From: Bradyrhizobium monzae
Lineage (GTDB): Bacteria > Pseudomonadota > Alphaproteobacteria > Rhizobiales > Xanthobacteraceae
Length of the DNA stretch: 64,000 nucleotides
Direction of reading: 5' to 3'
Assembly: GCF_021458635.1 (NCBI RefSeq)
Contig: NZ_JAIRDQ010000014.1
Span: 1 to 64,000 of the forward strand
A program made the translations under genes and the position numbers. The notes beneath the pieces were generated by a model. The model was not told where the DNA came from, searched no databases, and saw only the letters and a program-made list of their open reading frames with translations. This document shows, piece by piece, positions 35,386 to 43,199 of this stretch (within the stretch, counting starts at the first letter, position 1; every line of letters begins with the position of its first letter).

Positions 35386-36437
35386 TCAATGGGGTTCGAC
35401 CACATAGGTGCGGCCGTCCCGATTGATGTACCGGTACTCGCGAAGCGTCGGAGCATCCCGGATAGACTTCCTTCGGGATTGCTTCGATCTCGACGCCCTC
35501 GGGCACGCGTTCACGGGTACGGATTTCGGTCCGGACTGCGCTGCCGGTGGTCACCCGCTTCTCGCGCTCGACAGGACGGGCCTTGGCGTGCTTGCGGATG
35601 ACTTCCCGATCGTTGTCGGTAAAAGTCATCTTGTGCTGCTTCGTGCTCGCCGGCGCGGCGGCCGTCGAGCGGCCGGAGTACGGCAGGACCGTCACGATCT
35701 TGTAGGTCGCCGGCTCCACAATCACGATCTCGTCCTTCACCAGCACGAAGTTGTAGCCGGGGTACTGCGGCACGATCTCGACGACGTCGGCCGGCAGAGG
35801 CTGCAGGCGGACGTCGCGCGGGACCACCGTCCCCACCGACAGGGAGAAGTTGACGTTGGTGAGCGGCTGCACGTTCAGGTGCGAAATCGACGCGCCGATG
35901 CGGGTCCGCTGTTGGTCGTTGATGTTCACCGACGCGTTAACGTTGGTGTTTGACGAACGATCGGCCGTGTTCTGCCGATTGCTAGGCTGCTGGGCCGTGT
36001 TGGTCGAACCGCTACCCGACGGCGACTGCGCCTGGTTGGTGCTTGAGGACGGCGGGTTGGCGCTCTGCGTCTGGTTGTTCGTGTTCGAAGGAGTATTGGT
36101 CTGCGCCTGGTTGGACGGGGTCTTGGTCTCGCTAGACGGCTGGTTGGTCTGAGCCTGGTTGGCCGAAGTGTTCGAGGCCGGCGCCTGGCTGGTGTTGGTC
36201 CCCGTGCCGGAATTGGACGACTGGCCTCCAGCAGTCTGCCCCGTCGATGACGGAGACTGGGCGGAATTTGTCGAAGGACTGGTCTGCGCGGATCCGGACG
36301 AGTTGTTCGCCGGCGCCGACGTTGAAGACGACGGCGACGAGGAATCCTGCTGACGTTGGAGAAGACTGCGCGAACGCGGAGGTGGCGATCGCAATCGCAG
36401 CCGCAGCGGTAGTGGCAAGCAATAAACGCTTGTTCAT
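35386..36437 (-). pseudogene. DUF1236-type exported protein, two frameshifts
   Basis: Starts MNKRLLLATTAAAAIAIATSAFAQ with GAGGGAG upstream; a frameshift near 36355 leads into a long low-complexity Ser/Asn/Gln/Thr region (about 110 residues), then VNINDQQRTRIGASISHLNVQPL, NF SLSVGTVVPRDVRLQPLPADV-type repeats, VPQYPGYNFVLVKDEIVIVEP and the DUF1236-like end REVIRKHAKARPVEREKR. A second one-base shift near 35455, if repaired, yields APTLREYRYINRDGRTYVVEP and a stop at 35386. Low-complexity slippage or sequencing error may explain the first. Confidence 0.6.
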
Positions 36438-36661
36438 AGGAAACTCCCTCATTGTTGTGGGCAGACAACTTTGGCTGCCTGCTTGGGTTACAAATCGGGA
36501 AGTCGGCAATCAGCACCATGTCTGCGCTCGAACGCTTCACGCGCGGACAAGCGAGCTCCACATACGCGATTCCTCCCAAGATCACCGTCGGGAAAAACTG
36601 GCACTTTCCGACGTGGTTTCGGTTGGCGATGACTACTTCAAAGTCACTAAAGGAAATGGAC

Positions 36662-36887
36662 ATGAAGAAGCTTATCGTCTGCGGCGCTCCTGCCGCCTTC
36701 GCTCTCGCCACGCGGCGCCAGCGCCGCGGAATTCTACGTCGTGCGCGATGCCACGACCAAGAAGTGCACCGTCGTGGACACCAAGCCCACCTCGACGACC
36801 ACCACCATCGTGGACAACGGCACCTACAAGACCAAGACTGAAGCCGAGACCGGCATGAAGACCACCAAGGTCTGCACCGAGCAGTAA
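36662..36887 (+). pseudogene. Small secreted protein, frameshift after signal peptide
   Basis: Starts MKKLIVCGAPAAFALA with AAGGAA upstream; the next codons are out of frame, but another frame reads GASAAEFYVVRDATTKKCTVVD, then NGTYKTKTEAETGMKTTKVC and stop. One base near 36710 separates the signal peptide from the mature part. Uncharacterised rhizobial family. Confidence 0.55.
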
Positions 36888-36944
36888 GCGCTGGAGGCCG
36901 AAGCGGCCCCCAGACACGTAGTTCGATATCCGAAGGAGGACAGT

Positions 36945-37025
36945 ATGCCCGTATTGCTGTTGTGGGCCGTGCCTGCCGTCATAGTTGTCGGCGGCGCAGG
37001 CTATTTGTTGGCTCACATGCATTGA
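36945..37025 (+). CDS. Tiny membrane protein (26 aa)
   Basis: AAGGAGG 6 bases before the ATG at 36945, as strong a ribosome site as any in the window. One membrane helix: PVLLLWAVPAVIVVGGAGYL then LAHMH. A strong terminator follows 20 bases on. Very likely expressed; role unknown. Confidence 0.65.
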   Translation: MPVLLLWAVPAVIVVGGAGYLLAHMH

Positions 37026-37045
37026 GCGAGTGATCCTCTCGCTCG

Positions 37046-37077
37046 AACGGCCTGTCCGATTTCGGACGGGCCGTTTT
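37046..37077 (+). terminator. Strong intrinsic terminator
   Basis: 13-bp stem with one G-T pair (aacggcctgtccg / cggacgggccgtt), short loop and TTTT tail. Confidence 0.75.
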
Positions 37078-37124
37078 CCTGTCCGCGTCTGGTGTGACGG
37101 CTCGCTCCCGGGCGGCTCGGCGAC

Positions 37125-37256
37125 GCTGAAGTGGCGTCCGAGCTTGGCATCTCCTACAAGACCGTCGCCAATACGACTTCGACGCTCAAGACCAAGCTCG
37201 GCGCCAAAAATCATTCCGACCTCGTTCGGATCGCCGTCGAGATCAATCTGCATTGA
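37125..37256 (+). pseudogene. LuxR-type helix-turn-helix fragment
   Basis: Only the last 43 codons of a NarL/FixJ regulator remain: AEVASELGISYKTVANTTSTLK, then GAKNHSDLVRIAVEINLH and stop. The receiver is absent. Confidence 0.55.
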
Positions 37257-37392
37257 CGAAGCAAGTCAACCTGTTCTCTCGCGCAAGCGACGAAACGAAG
37301 CGACGGCCCGAGTGCGTACGGAAAGCACGGCTCTCCAGAGCTTCGCGAACCACGGGATGGTCAACAGCTTCGGCTTTTCGAGCGGTGGATCC

Positions 37393-37716
37393 ATGAACAG
37401 CAGCCGGGAGGTATCGCCTGGAAAAAGTCTGCACGCGGTCCGTGGAAAAGACTGGAAGGCCATTCGCGAGCGCGTCGGTATGCCGGAGGTGATTCCCTAT
37501 GCTTTGCGGCACTCAAGCCTCGTGCGCGGTCTCCGAAAGGGCTTGCCTATCCAGCAGGTCGCCAAACTGCACAACACCTCAGTCAAAATGATCGAGCGGC
37601 ACTACGCGAAATACATTGTGACCGCCCTGGAAGACCTCGTCAGGGCGGCAGTCGTGCCCCTGATGCCGCGGAGAGCCGATGGGAAAACGGGGGTAAGGGA
37701 TAACCTGCGGTCTTGA
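37393..37716 (+). pseudogene. Tyrosine recombinase C-terminal fragment
   Basis: Reads WKAIRERVGMPEVIPYALRHSSLVRGLRKG-like integrase end with the HxxR-type LRHS and the catalytic-Tyr region KMIERHYAKYI. The N-terminal two thirds are missing. Different family from the integrase copies at 2320 and 60286. Confidence 0.6.
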
Positions 37717-37896
37717 TCGGTGCGCCTCAAGGCCTCCCTCACCTCGCAATATGATAGTCGGTCAATCTCGCCGGACTTCGGATTTAGACCCGATCCTACC
37801 TAAATCGACGGCGCGGTTGCCTGGCTAAGATTTCCGATGATGGTGTCGGCGGGCTCGCTAGACATGCCGCTAATGATCTTTGAAACAGACATCCAT

Positions 37897-38620
37897 TTAT
37901 AGTTTGGCCGCCCCTTTCGCCGCGTCCACGGCGTCTATCCCCGTCTGCCTGACGCGGTCCAGCGCCTCCTCTCCAAGATCGGTGAATTCCGCCTTCACGG
38001 TATCCGAGGCTTCGCGAAGGCTCTGTGCCACGGCCTGCGTGCGCCTGCCGAAAGTCATTCTTCACATCGTCGCTCAGCCTCCCCATCGTCTCGGATTCAA
38101 GCGCCGTTGCCCGGAATGCTCCCGCAACCGCCGAGCCGATCGCTATGCCAACGGCTCCGAGCCGCAGAGGCTGCCGTTCGAATGCGCTGGCCAGCGAGGA
38201 TCGCGCCTTTTCGTAAGTTTGCTTCCCGGCCGATGAATCGGCGATCCCGCTCAATGCGTCCTGCGCAGAGGCGATGCCGTCGTTTAGACGCCCTTTCACC
38301 TTCTCCGCCGTGTTCGACACTGCGTCGGACGCGGCGCCCGCGGCCTTGCGCATGGCACCGGCCCTCTCGTGTGTTTCGTCGTCCAGATCCGGGGCCGTCG
38401 GCGGAGATGTCTCAAAGACCGTTGCGGCGGACTGCGCGGCCTTGGCACCGAGATCCTTGGCCGGCGCTATCGCGGCCGTGAACGATTTGGCAGCCGTCCG
38501 CATCTTCCCGTCACCGGTTATCAGCCAAAGCAGGCCGCCTCCGACCAAGGCCGCCGCCAGGGGATTATCCTTCGCAGCTACCAATAGACTATCGACAAAA
38601 CCGGGCTTTTCGCTGCTCAT
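37897..38620 (-). pseudogene. Stress-type membrane-associated protein, C-terminal frameshift
   Basis: From the ATG at 38620: MSSEKPGFVDSLLVAAKDNP, a short membrane stretch, long Ala-rich helices (KSFTAAIAPAKDLGAKAAQSA; AEKVKGRLNDGIASAQDAL), a second membrane stretch and GRLSDDVKNDFR. Near 38047 the frame shifts; the alternative frame reads QAVAQSLREASDTVKAEF, then RQTGIDAVDAAKGAAKL and a natural stop at 37897. Similar in style to the nutrient-deprivation protein at 39090-39540. Confidence 0.55.
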
Positions 38621-38671
38621 CGCGCCATTCCCTTCACGGTATTACTGTCTTTCTCGAGTTGCCGCATCGTC

Positions 38672-39034
38672 TCACCGGGTATCAGTTTTTTTCGGATCCA
38701 ACCGATTCATCCCGATCGCGACCAGAAGTCCCGCGAGGGCCGCGGCCACCACGGCTGACGTCAAATAGGACAGCGGCTGCGACCAGCCGGCGGAAATCAA
38801 AGCGGCCGAGAGGGCAAGCAGCGCCATCACCAGGGCGGGGATGACGAGGATGGCGCCACCGGCCAGAAAGCAGACTGCAGCAGCCATCGCCCGCGTCTTT
38901 TCGGTCAATTCCGCCTTGGCGAGATCGACTTCGTTCTGGAAAAGCTTCGCGGCCTGTGAAAGCGCATCGCCGAAAAGGCCTGATACCGCTCGCAGATCGT
39001 CTCGTCCGGTCTTGACGTCGTCTTGAATGGTCAT
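38672..39034 (-). CDS. Phage-holin-family membrane protein
   Basis: 120 residues: TIQDDVKTGRDDLRAVSGLFGD, amphipathic head (LFQNEVDLAKAELTEKTRAM), then two membrane helices (FLAGGAILVIPALVMALLAL; YLTSAVVAAALAGLLVAIG). This is the Phage_holin_3_6 type found in many non-phage membrane proteins; no lysis role is implied. Lies between two stress-type relatives on the same strand. Confidence 0.8.
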   Translation of the reverse strand: MTIQDDVKTGRDDLRAVSGLFGDALSQAAKLFQNEVDLAKAELTEKTRAMAAAVCFLAGGAILVIPALVMALLALSAALISAGWSQPLSYLTSAVVAAALAGLLVAIGMNRLDPKKTDTR

Positions 39035-39089
39035 GTCAACTCGAGCCCTCTGATTGATCCGCCGGTGCGATGATCTCGCGCTGGCTCAT

Positions 39090-39540
39090 CCGCCGGATCC
39101 GCCTGACCGCGCATTGTCGTTCCCTGAAGACGCCGATCGATCGTGTCCCTGCGATGAAGAACCGCCGTCTGAGGCCCGCAGAAAACGCACGGCGGCAAAG
39201 CCGGCGAGAACCGATAGGCCGAGGAAGGCAGCCGGCTGACGCTTGGCGAAACCGGTGGCGTTGTCGACGAGATCTCGGAAGCGGCCGTTGCGAATCTTCT
39301 CGCCAGCACCTTCGACGTATTCCGCCGCCGAGTTGATCCCCTTTGCCGCGAAAGGTGCATCATTTTCGAACGCGCGTGCGGCCTCCCGGATGTTGCCGGC
39401 AAAACGCTCGATGAAATCAGCACTGGATTGCTATTTGTCGCGCGCACGATCCTGAAACTGATCGACAGCCCCGGACGCCACGTCCTTCGCCGCATCCGCC
39501 GCTTCCGCGAATTTCTCTCGCGCTCATAATTGCCTTCCGC
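39090..39540 (-). pseudogene. Nutrient-deprivation-induced-type protein, broken
   Basis: Minus-strand frames read EKFAEAADAAKDVASGAVDQ, RARDK and a stop near 39431; then DFIERFAGNIREAARAFEND, EYVEGAGEKIRNGRFRDLVD, a membrane segment PAAFLGLSVLAGFAAVRFL and a Ser/Gly tail ending near 39090. The start ATG at 39527 is one base out of frame and a second break interrupts the middle. Its 5' side is joined to a TreZ fragment. Confidence 0.55.
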
Positions 39541-39905
39541 CGAGAAGGTCCGACGTGGAGTTCGTAGATCACGGCTTCGGCCCACGAGCGACCTGGATAA
39601 AGCGTTGCATCACGCAGCGCGGCGGTATTGATGACTTCACTCGGCTTGCCGACATCTTCGGGCTGAAAGCAGGAGGCGGGATCGGGGACGACAAGGTTTC
39701 CGTTCATCCGGAATTGATATCGCGTGCCGACATGAGCGGTCGGACTCAGCGTCTGGTACCATCCATCGTTATCATGAGGCATGCGGCGCGGAGGGCGGCC
39801 GACCTCAAGCAGTTCGACAAAATCCGCAGAAGGCGCCCAAAGATTGAACGACACGCCGTGGTCGATGACCTGAGGCCCATGCCGCCTGAGCTGTTCGGCG
39901 ACTCC
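39540..39905 (-). pseudogene. treZ: Malto-oligosyltrehalose trehalohydrolase N-terminal fragment
   Basis: Minus-strand codons: HGVSFNLWAPSADFVELLE, DGWYQTLSPTAHVGTRYQF, PDPASCFQPEDVGKPSEV, and WAEAVIYELHVG, which is the start of TreZ (carbohydrate-binding module and beginning of the barrel). It stops abruptly after LHVG at the head of the nutrient-deprivation remnant. The catalytic barrel is missing. Confidence 0.65.
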
Positions 39906-39994
39906 CAAACCCGCGATCACCTTTCCTCGCTTTCTTTCACTGGACTTTTGACCATCAAGGCCGAGCACGCGTGCAAGGCGCGTTCGTGCGCTTC

Positions 39995-40147
39995 TCAGGG
40001 ATGGAAGAAGATGGTCCAGACGGCAACCAGGGTGACGGCGGCCAAACCGAGACTGACGAGCAGCAGGGCAAGAATGCTCGGACCAGGTTCGGCTTGTCGC
40101 GCTTCCGTCGAGGTTTCAACAATTCGCCGCTCGCGTGTAGTGGCCAT
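39995..40147 (-). CDS. Small membrane protein (50 aa)
   Basis: GGAGG 5 bases before the ATG at 40147. A polar head (ATTRERRIVETSTEARQAEP) and one membrane helix (ILALLLVSLGLAAVTLVAVW). Divergent from the sigma-EcfG-driven gene at 40248. Confidence 0.55.
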   Translation of the reverse strand: MATTRERRIVETSTEARQAEPGPSILALLLVSLGLAAVTLVAVWTIFFHP

Positions 40148-40199
40148 CACATCCTCCATTTCGGAAGAAAGGCGGTGCTGGGCCGTTTGTTCCTGAGTA

Positions 40200-40224
40200 G
40201 GAACGAGCGGATGCCGAGTACGTT
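40200..40224 (+). promoter_or_regulatory. Sigma-EcfG promoter, exact consensus
   Basis: GGAAC, 16 bases, CGTT, 24 bases before the ATG at 40248. Confidence 0.7.
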
Positions 40225-40247
40225 CGTGGAATAGGAAGGATGCCGCC

Positions 40248-40421
40248 ATGACCGAAAAATTCGATCCCTCACCGGCCGACAAGCATGCGGAAGACCCCAA
40301 GCGGAGCGTACAGCGTGACAAAAGAAAGGATGACGCGTTGGAGAAGGGCTTGAAAGACAGCTTCCCCGCGTCGGACCCGATGAGCAGCACGCAAGCGTCC
40401 AAGGCAACCCCGGACGCTTGA
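40248..40421 (+). CDS. Small hydrophilic stress-type protein (57 aa)
   Basis: MTEKFDPSPADKHAEDPKR, then KRKDDALEKGLKDSFPASDP and a polar tail. Small disordered proteins with the SFPASDP motif are common in alphaproteobacterial general-stress regulons. A perfect sigma-EcfG promoter precedes it. Mechanism unknown. Confidence 0.7.
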   Translation: MTEKFDPSPADKHAEDPKRSVQRDKRKDDALEKGLKDSFPASDPMSSTQASKATPDA

Positions 40422-40437
40422 CTGGAGGAAGACATAG

Positions 40438-40584
40438 GTTTGGTACGATATCAGCGGTCGCGACGGCGCTTGGCATGTCGGGCATGATGGCAACACATAT
40501 GAGACGAAGGAAGCGGCCTTTGAAGCCGCCGTGAGGGCTGTCTTTGGCCATACGGCAGAGCCACGCCGTGAGGGTTACGATTAG
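40438..40584 (+). pseudogene. DUF2188-like protein with lost start codon
   Basis: 48 codons of WYDISGRDGAWHVGHDGNTY, then EAAFEAAVRAVFGHTAEP. A strong GGAGGAA lies at 40424-40430, but where ATG GTT TGG is expected the DNA reads ATAGGTTTGG, with a TAG in frame. One inserted base seems to have destroyed the start. It follows the stress gene by 16 bases. Confidence 0.5.
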
Positions 40585-40664
40585 AGTTCCCGAGAGCGAG
40601 AACGCGGGGGCGCACCCAATTCGAGCTAAGCTGCGCCTGCGCCTTAGCGTGACGGAGATCAAGA

Positions 40665-40865
40665 ATGAGCGATAAGGGTCGATTTGCGGTGGTGATTGGA
40701 AAAGCCGCGTTAGGCGTGTGGGCCGAGCTGCCGCGGGACATTCAGGAGCGCCTTTTCGAAGACGCCGTCGGAGGCGAAGAATCGCTCCGCCAGGAGCTCG
40801 CCGTCTTTCTTCACGACCACCACCCACGAACTGCGCATCCCCCCAAACCCGCTGCTCTGGCTTGA
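40665..40865 (+). CDS. Small conserved-type protein, unknown
   Basis: 66 residues; GGAG 7 bases before the ATG at 40665. Sequence SDKGRFAVVIGKAALGVWAELP, then EDAVGGEESLRQELAVFLHDHHPRT. I do not recognise a named family. Its 3' end converges on a ligase remnant. Confidence 0.55.
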   Translation: MSDKGRFAVVIGKAALGVWAELPRDIQERLFEDAVGGEESLRQELAVFLHDHHPRTAHPPKPAALA

Positions 40866-40924
40866 TAATGTTCGGATGATTCCGCGGGCGCGGCAGCCCA
40901 AGGCGAACAATCGCTGCACGATCG

Positions 40925-41047
40925 ATGGAAGGCGACCATGCGAAAGCCGTCGTACTTGTCCTCGAATATCCAGTCCTTGTCGTCGAACGGCGCGTCGGTC
41001 AGCGTCGCGAGCATCGGCTGCATTTTTTTCGGCAAGGTGGAGACGCG
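40925..41047 (-). pseudogene. ligD: ATP-dependent DNA ligase, active-site fragment
   Basis: About 41 codons: STLPKKMQPMLATLTDAPFDD and DWIFEDKYDGFRMVA, which contains the nucleotide-binding KxDG motif missing from the remnant at 22210-22742. The sequence around it differs, so the two come from different ligase genes. It ends abruptly on both sides, next to the AlkB gene. Confidence 0.6.
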
Positions 41048-41052
41048 GGCCA

Positions 41053-41640
41053 CTACGAAACGCCCCCTTCGAGCAGATTGCGAAACGTAATTGAGTATCG
41101 GAGGCTTTCGACGCCCGGAATGCTGTGCTGCCATTCGGTGCGAGAAGGACCGCGCAGGAGATAGATGGAGCGCGGCTCGGCAGAGAGATTGTGGCGCTCA
41201 AATCCGATATCCTTCCTCCTGCGAAGCCGGAAAATACAGGCAGAAAGAAGCGAAATGCCAACGACTTCGCCAAAGACAGAGCGGTCTTTGTGCCAGCCGA
41301 TGCCGGCTCCACTCGCATACTCGGTGAAAAGTACCTGCTGAAAGCTTCGGGGCGGGTTTCCGGCGAACGCTTCCGCGCGGCTGCGGAGATCGATCAGAAA
41401 CGCCGGCATGTCATCCGTCTTCGTCAGCCCGCCGCCGTTGAAATCGTAGCGCCAGCCGAACGAGACCGTCCGGCGCTTGCCTGTGAAGCCGCGGAATTCG
41501 AACTCTTTGAACGGGAGCGTTCTGATATCGATCAGAAGTCGCTTTTCTTCCTCAGACGTCAGAAAGTCGCGCTGATACTTCATGCCTTCCGGAAGGCTAT
41601 CCCCTCCGAAAAGATCTAATGTACCGCTACTTTCGCGCAC
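41053..41640 (-). CDS. alkB: AlkB-type 2-oxoglutarate/Fe(II) dioxygenase
   Basis: 195 residues from the GTG at 41640 (no strong ribosome site; it overlaps the end of the upstream gene by 14 bases). AlkB features: FRGFTGKRRTVSFGWRYDF substrate lid, iron ligands His117 and Asp119 in GWHKDR, His172 in WQHSIPG, and the 2-oxoglutarate arginines in RYSITFR. It would reverse alkyl damage on DNA or RNA bases. Its neighbours (a ligase fragment and stress genes) fit DNA repair. Confidence 0.85.
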   Translation of the reverse strand: MRESSGTLDLFGGDSLPEGMKYQRDFLTSEEEKRLLIDIRTLPFKEFEFRGFTGKRRTVSFGWRYDFNGGGLTKTDDMPAFLIDLRSRAEAFAGNPPRSFQQVLFTEYASGAGIGWHKDRSVFGEVVGISLLSACIFRLRRRKDIGFERHNLSAEPRSIYLLRGPSRTEWQHSIPGVESLRYSITFRNLLEGGVS

Positions 41641-41857
41641 TCGTTTTTTTCCGTGACTTTGCCTTTGCAGGCTTGCGGTCGCCCCGGCCCGCTTTGGCGG
41701 CTTTTTGCGCTTTGGTGCGCTTTTCCTGCGAAAGCGAGCGACCAACGTCATCGCTCTCTTTGATCCTGCCTTTCGCGTCGCGCCGGATGTAGCGCTTGCC
41801 GCCTTTGGGCTCAAGTTCGAGTTTGGCGGCGGCCCGCCATTTTGCAATGCGCTTCAT
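41627..41857 (-). CDS. Small basic protein with KGGKRYIRRD motif
   Basis: 76 residues from the ATG at 41857 (GGGG upstream). MKRIAKWRAAAKLELEPKGG, then YIRRDAKGRIKESDDVGRSL and a Lys-rich tail. A family of small, very basic proteins seen in rhizobia, probably nucleic-acid associated. Upstream partner of alkB with a 14-base overlap. Confidence 0.7.
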   Translation of the reverse strand: MKRIAKWRAAAKLELEPKGGKRYIRRDAKGRIKESDDVGRSLSQEKRTKAQKAAKAGRGDRKPAKAKSRKKTSARK

Positions 41858-42136
41858 TCCAATCCCCAGCTTGTGATACAAGCGGAGCCGCAGGGTTCCG
41901 TTCTGGAGATGGGCGCGCCGGATGCTGCGCAGGCGGCCTGGCTCTAGCGCGTGCCGCGCCCGGGTCTTCGTCCCGGCCATCCGGTGACGATCCTTCGCGC
42001 TTAGAAGCCGGGGCTCACGCCCCCTGCGGCCGTCAAGGGCGAGCTCGCTCGCGCTCGTGCGACGCGCAAACTTGACCGCCGCTACCCGCTCATTGCTGCA
42101 TGGCTAGCCGGGTTTCAGGCACCCCTTTTATGGACA

Positions 42137-42162
42137 GGAACCAGGGTCCGCGCCGCTCCGTT
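42137..42162 (+). promoter_or_regulatory. Sigma-EcfG promoter, exact consensus (17-base spacer)
   Basis: GGAAC, 17 bases, CGTT, 25 bases before the ATG at 42188. Confidence 0.65.
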
Positions 42163-42187
42163 GGAGCTGGCGTTTGAGGATAGGGCC

Positions 42188-42826
42188 ATGGCAAAGAACG
42201 ACGACCTTCGCTGGGGAAGTCCCGGAGAGAACGCGGTTCATATCTGTGTCGATATGCAGAGGATGTTCTCTGAAACCACGGAATGGAAGATGCCGTGGCT
42301 GCCGCGCGTGCTGCCGAATATCGTTTTGATCGCGGGCGCGCATTCCGAGCGGACCATTTTCACCCGCTTTATCCCCGCGAGAAAACCCGGCCAGGGCGTC
42401 GGCATGTGGCGGCATTATTATGAGCGCTGGGAAGCGATGACGATCGACCGCCTTGGCGCCGAGATGATCGGACTCGTCCCGGACCTTGCGCAGTTCGTTC
42501 CCCCGGCGCGCACCTTCGACAAGGGCGTCTACTCGCCCTGGACCGGAAGCGACCTGCACGAACAGCTGCGCGGCGCGGGTGTCGATACCGTCATCATCAC
42601 CGGCGGGGAAACCGATGTCTGCGTGCTCGCCACCGTGCTCGGCGCGATCGACTGGGGCTTCCGCGTCGTTCTGGTGACGGATGCGCTGTGCGGTTCAGCC
42701 GACGAGACGCACGATTCCATGATGAATATCTACATGAACCGCTTCGGGCAGCAGGTCGAGTGCGTCACGACCGAGACGCTTCTGAACAGCTGGCCCGGAA
42801 GCGCGCGGGCGAGGCTTGTGTCGTGA
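42188..42826 (+). CDS. Cysteine hydrolase (isochorismatase-like)
   Basis: 212 residues from the ATG at 42188, with GAGG and AGGG upstream. The catalytic triad is in place: Asp22 (CVDMQRMF), Lys112 (TFDKGVYSPW) and Cys145 (GGETDVCVLATV). These enzymes act on isochorismate, nicotinamide, N-carbamoyl or similar amides; the substrate here is open. Under a perfect sigma-EcfG promoter and coupled to the next gene by a 4-base overlap. Confidence 0.88.
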   Translation: MAKNDDLRWGSPGENAVHICVDMQRMFSETTEWKMPWLPRVLPNIVLIAGAHSERTIFTRFIPARKPGQGVGMWRHYYERWEAMTIDRLGAEMIGLVPDLAQFVPPARTFDKGVYSPWTGSDLHEQLRGAGVDTVIITGGETDVCVLATVLGAIDWGFRVVLVTDALCGSADETHDSMMNIYMNRFGQQVECVTTETLLNSWPGSARARLVS

Positions 42827-43137
42827 ACAACTCCTACCTGATCCAGATTCTCCTGCCCAAGGAGAAAGGCGATGGCCGGCCGGTTTCACAGCGCTGGTTT
42901 GAAGACTTCCTCGAAGAGCTGAGCGGCAACTTTGGCGGCGCGACGAGCTTTGTCCGGGCGCCTGGCCACGGCCTGTGGCGCAGCGGTGAGGAGAGCCTGG
43001 GGGACAATATAGCCGTCATCGAGGTTATGGCGGCAAAACTCGCACCCGAATTCTGGCGGAGCCTGCGTGATCGCCTTGAGCGGGAGCTTTCACAAGAGGA
43101 GATCGTTATCCGCGCCCAGGAAATCATTGTCCTGTGA
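42823..43137 (+). CDS. Small protein coupled to cysteine hydrolase (GTG start)
   Basis: 104 residues from the GTG at 42823, which overlaps the hydrolase stop as GTGA. NNSYLIQILLPKEKGDGRPVSQ, then FEDFLEELSGNFGGATSFVRAPG. Unrecognised; likely a partner in the same stress operon. Confidence 0.7.
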   Translation: MNNSYLIQILLPKEKGDGRPVSQRWFEDFLEELSGNFGGATSFVRAPGHGLWRSGEESLGDNIAVIEVMAAKLAPEFWRSLRDRLERELSQEEIVIRAQEIIVL

Positions 43138-43144
43138 ACGTTTA

Positions 43145-43169
43145 GGAACGGTCCTCCCGGCGGAATGTT
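43145..43169 (+). promoter_or_regulatory. Near-consensus sigma-EcfG promoter (TGTT)
   Basis: GGAAC, 16 bases, TGTT, 31 bases before the YciE-like gene. Confidence 0.45.
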
Positions 43170-43199
43170 TGCTGTCCGAAACCAAACCCGGAGGACCCC

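Noticed and set aside
38672..39034. Holin-family protein as evidence of a prophage
   Set aside because: The family is widespread outside phages, and no structural, lysis or packaging gene lies nearby.
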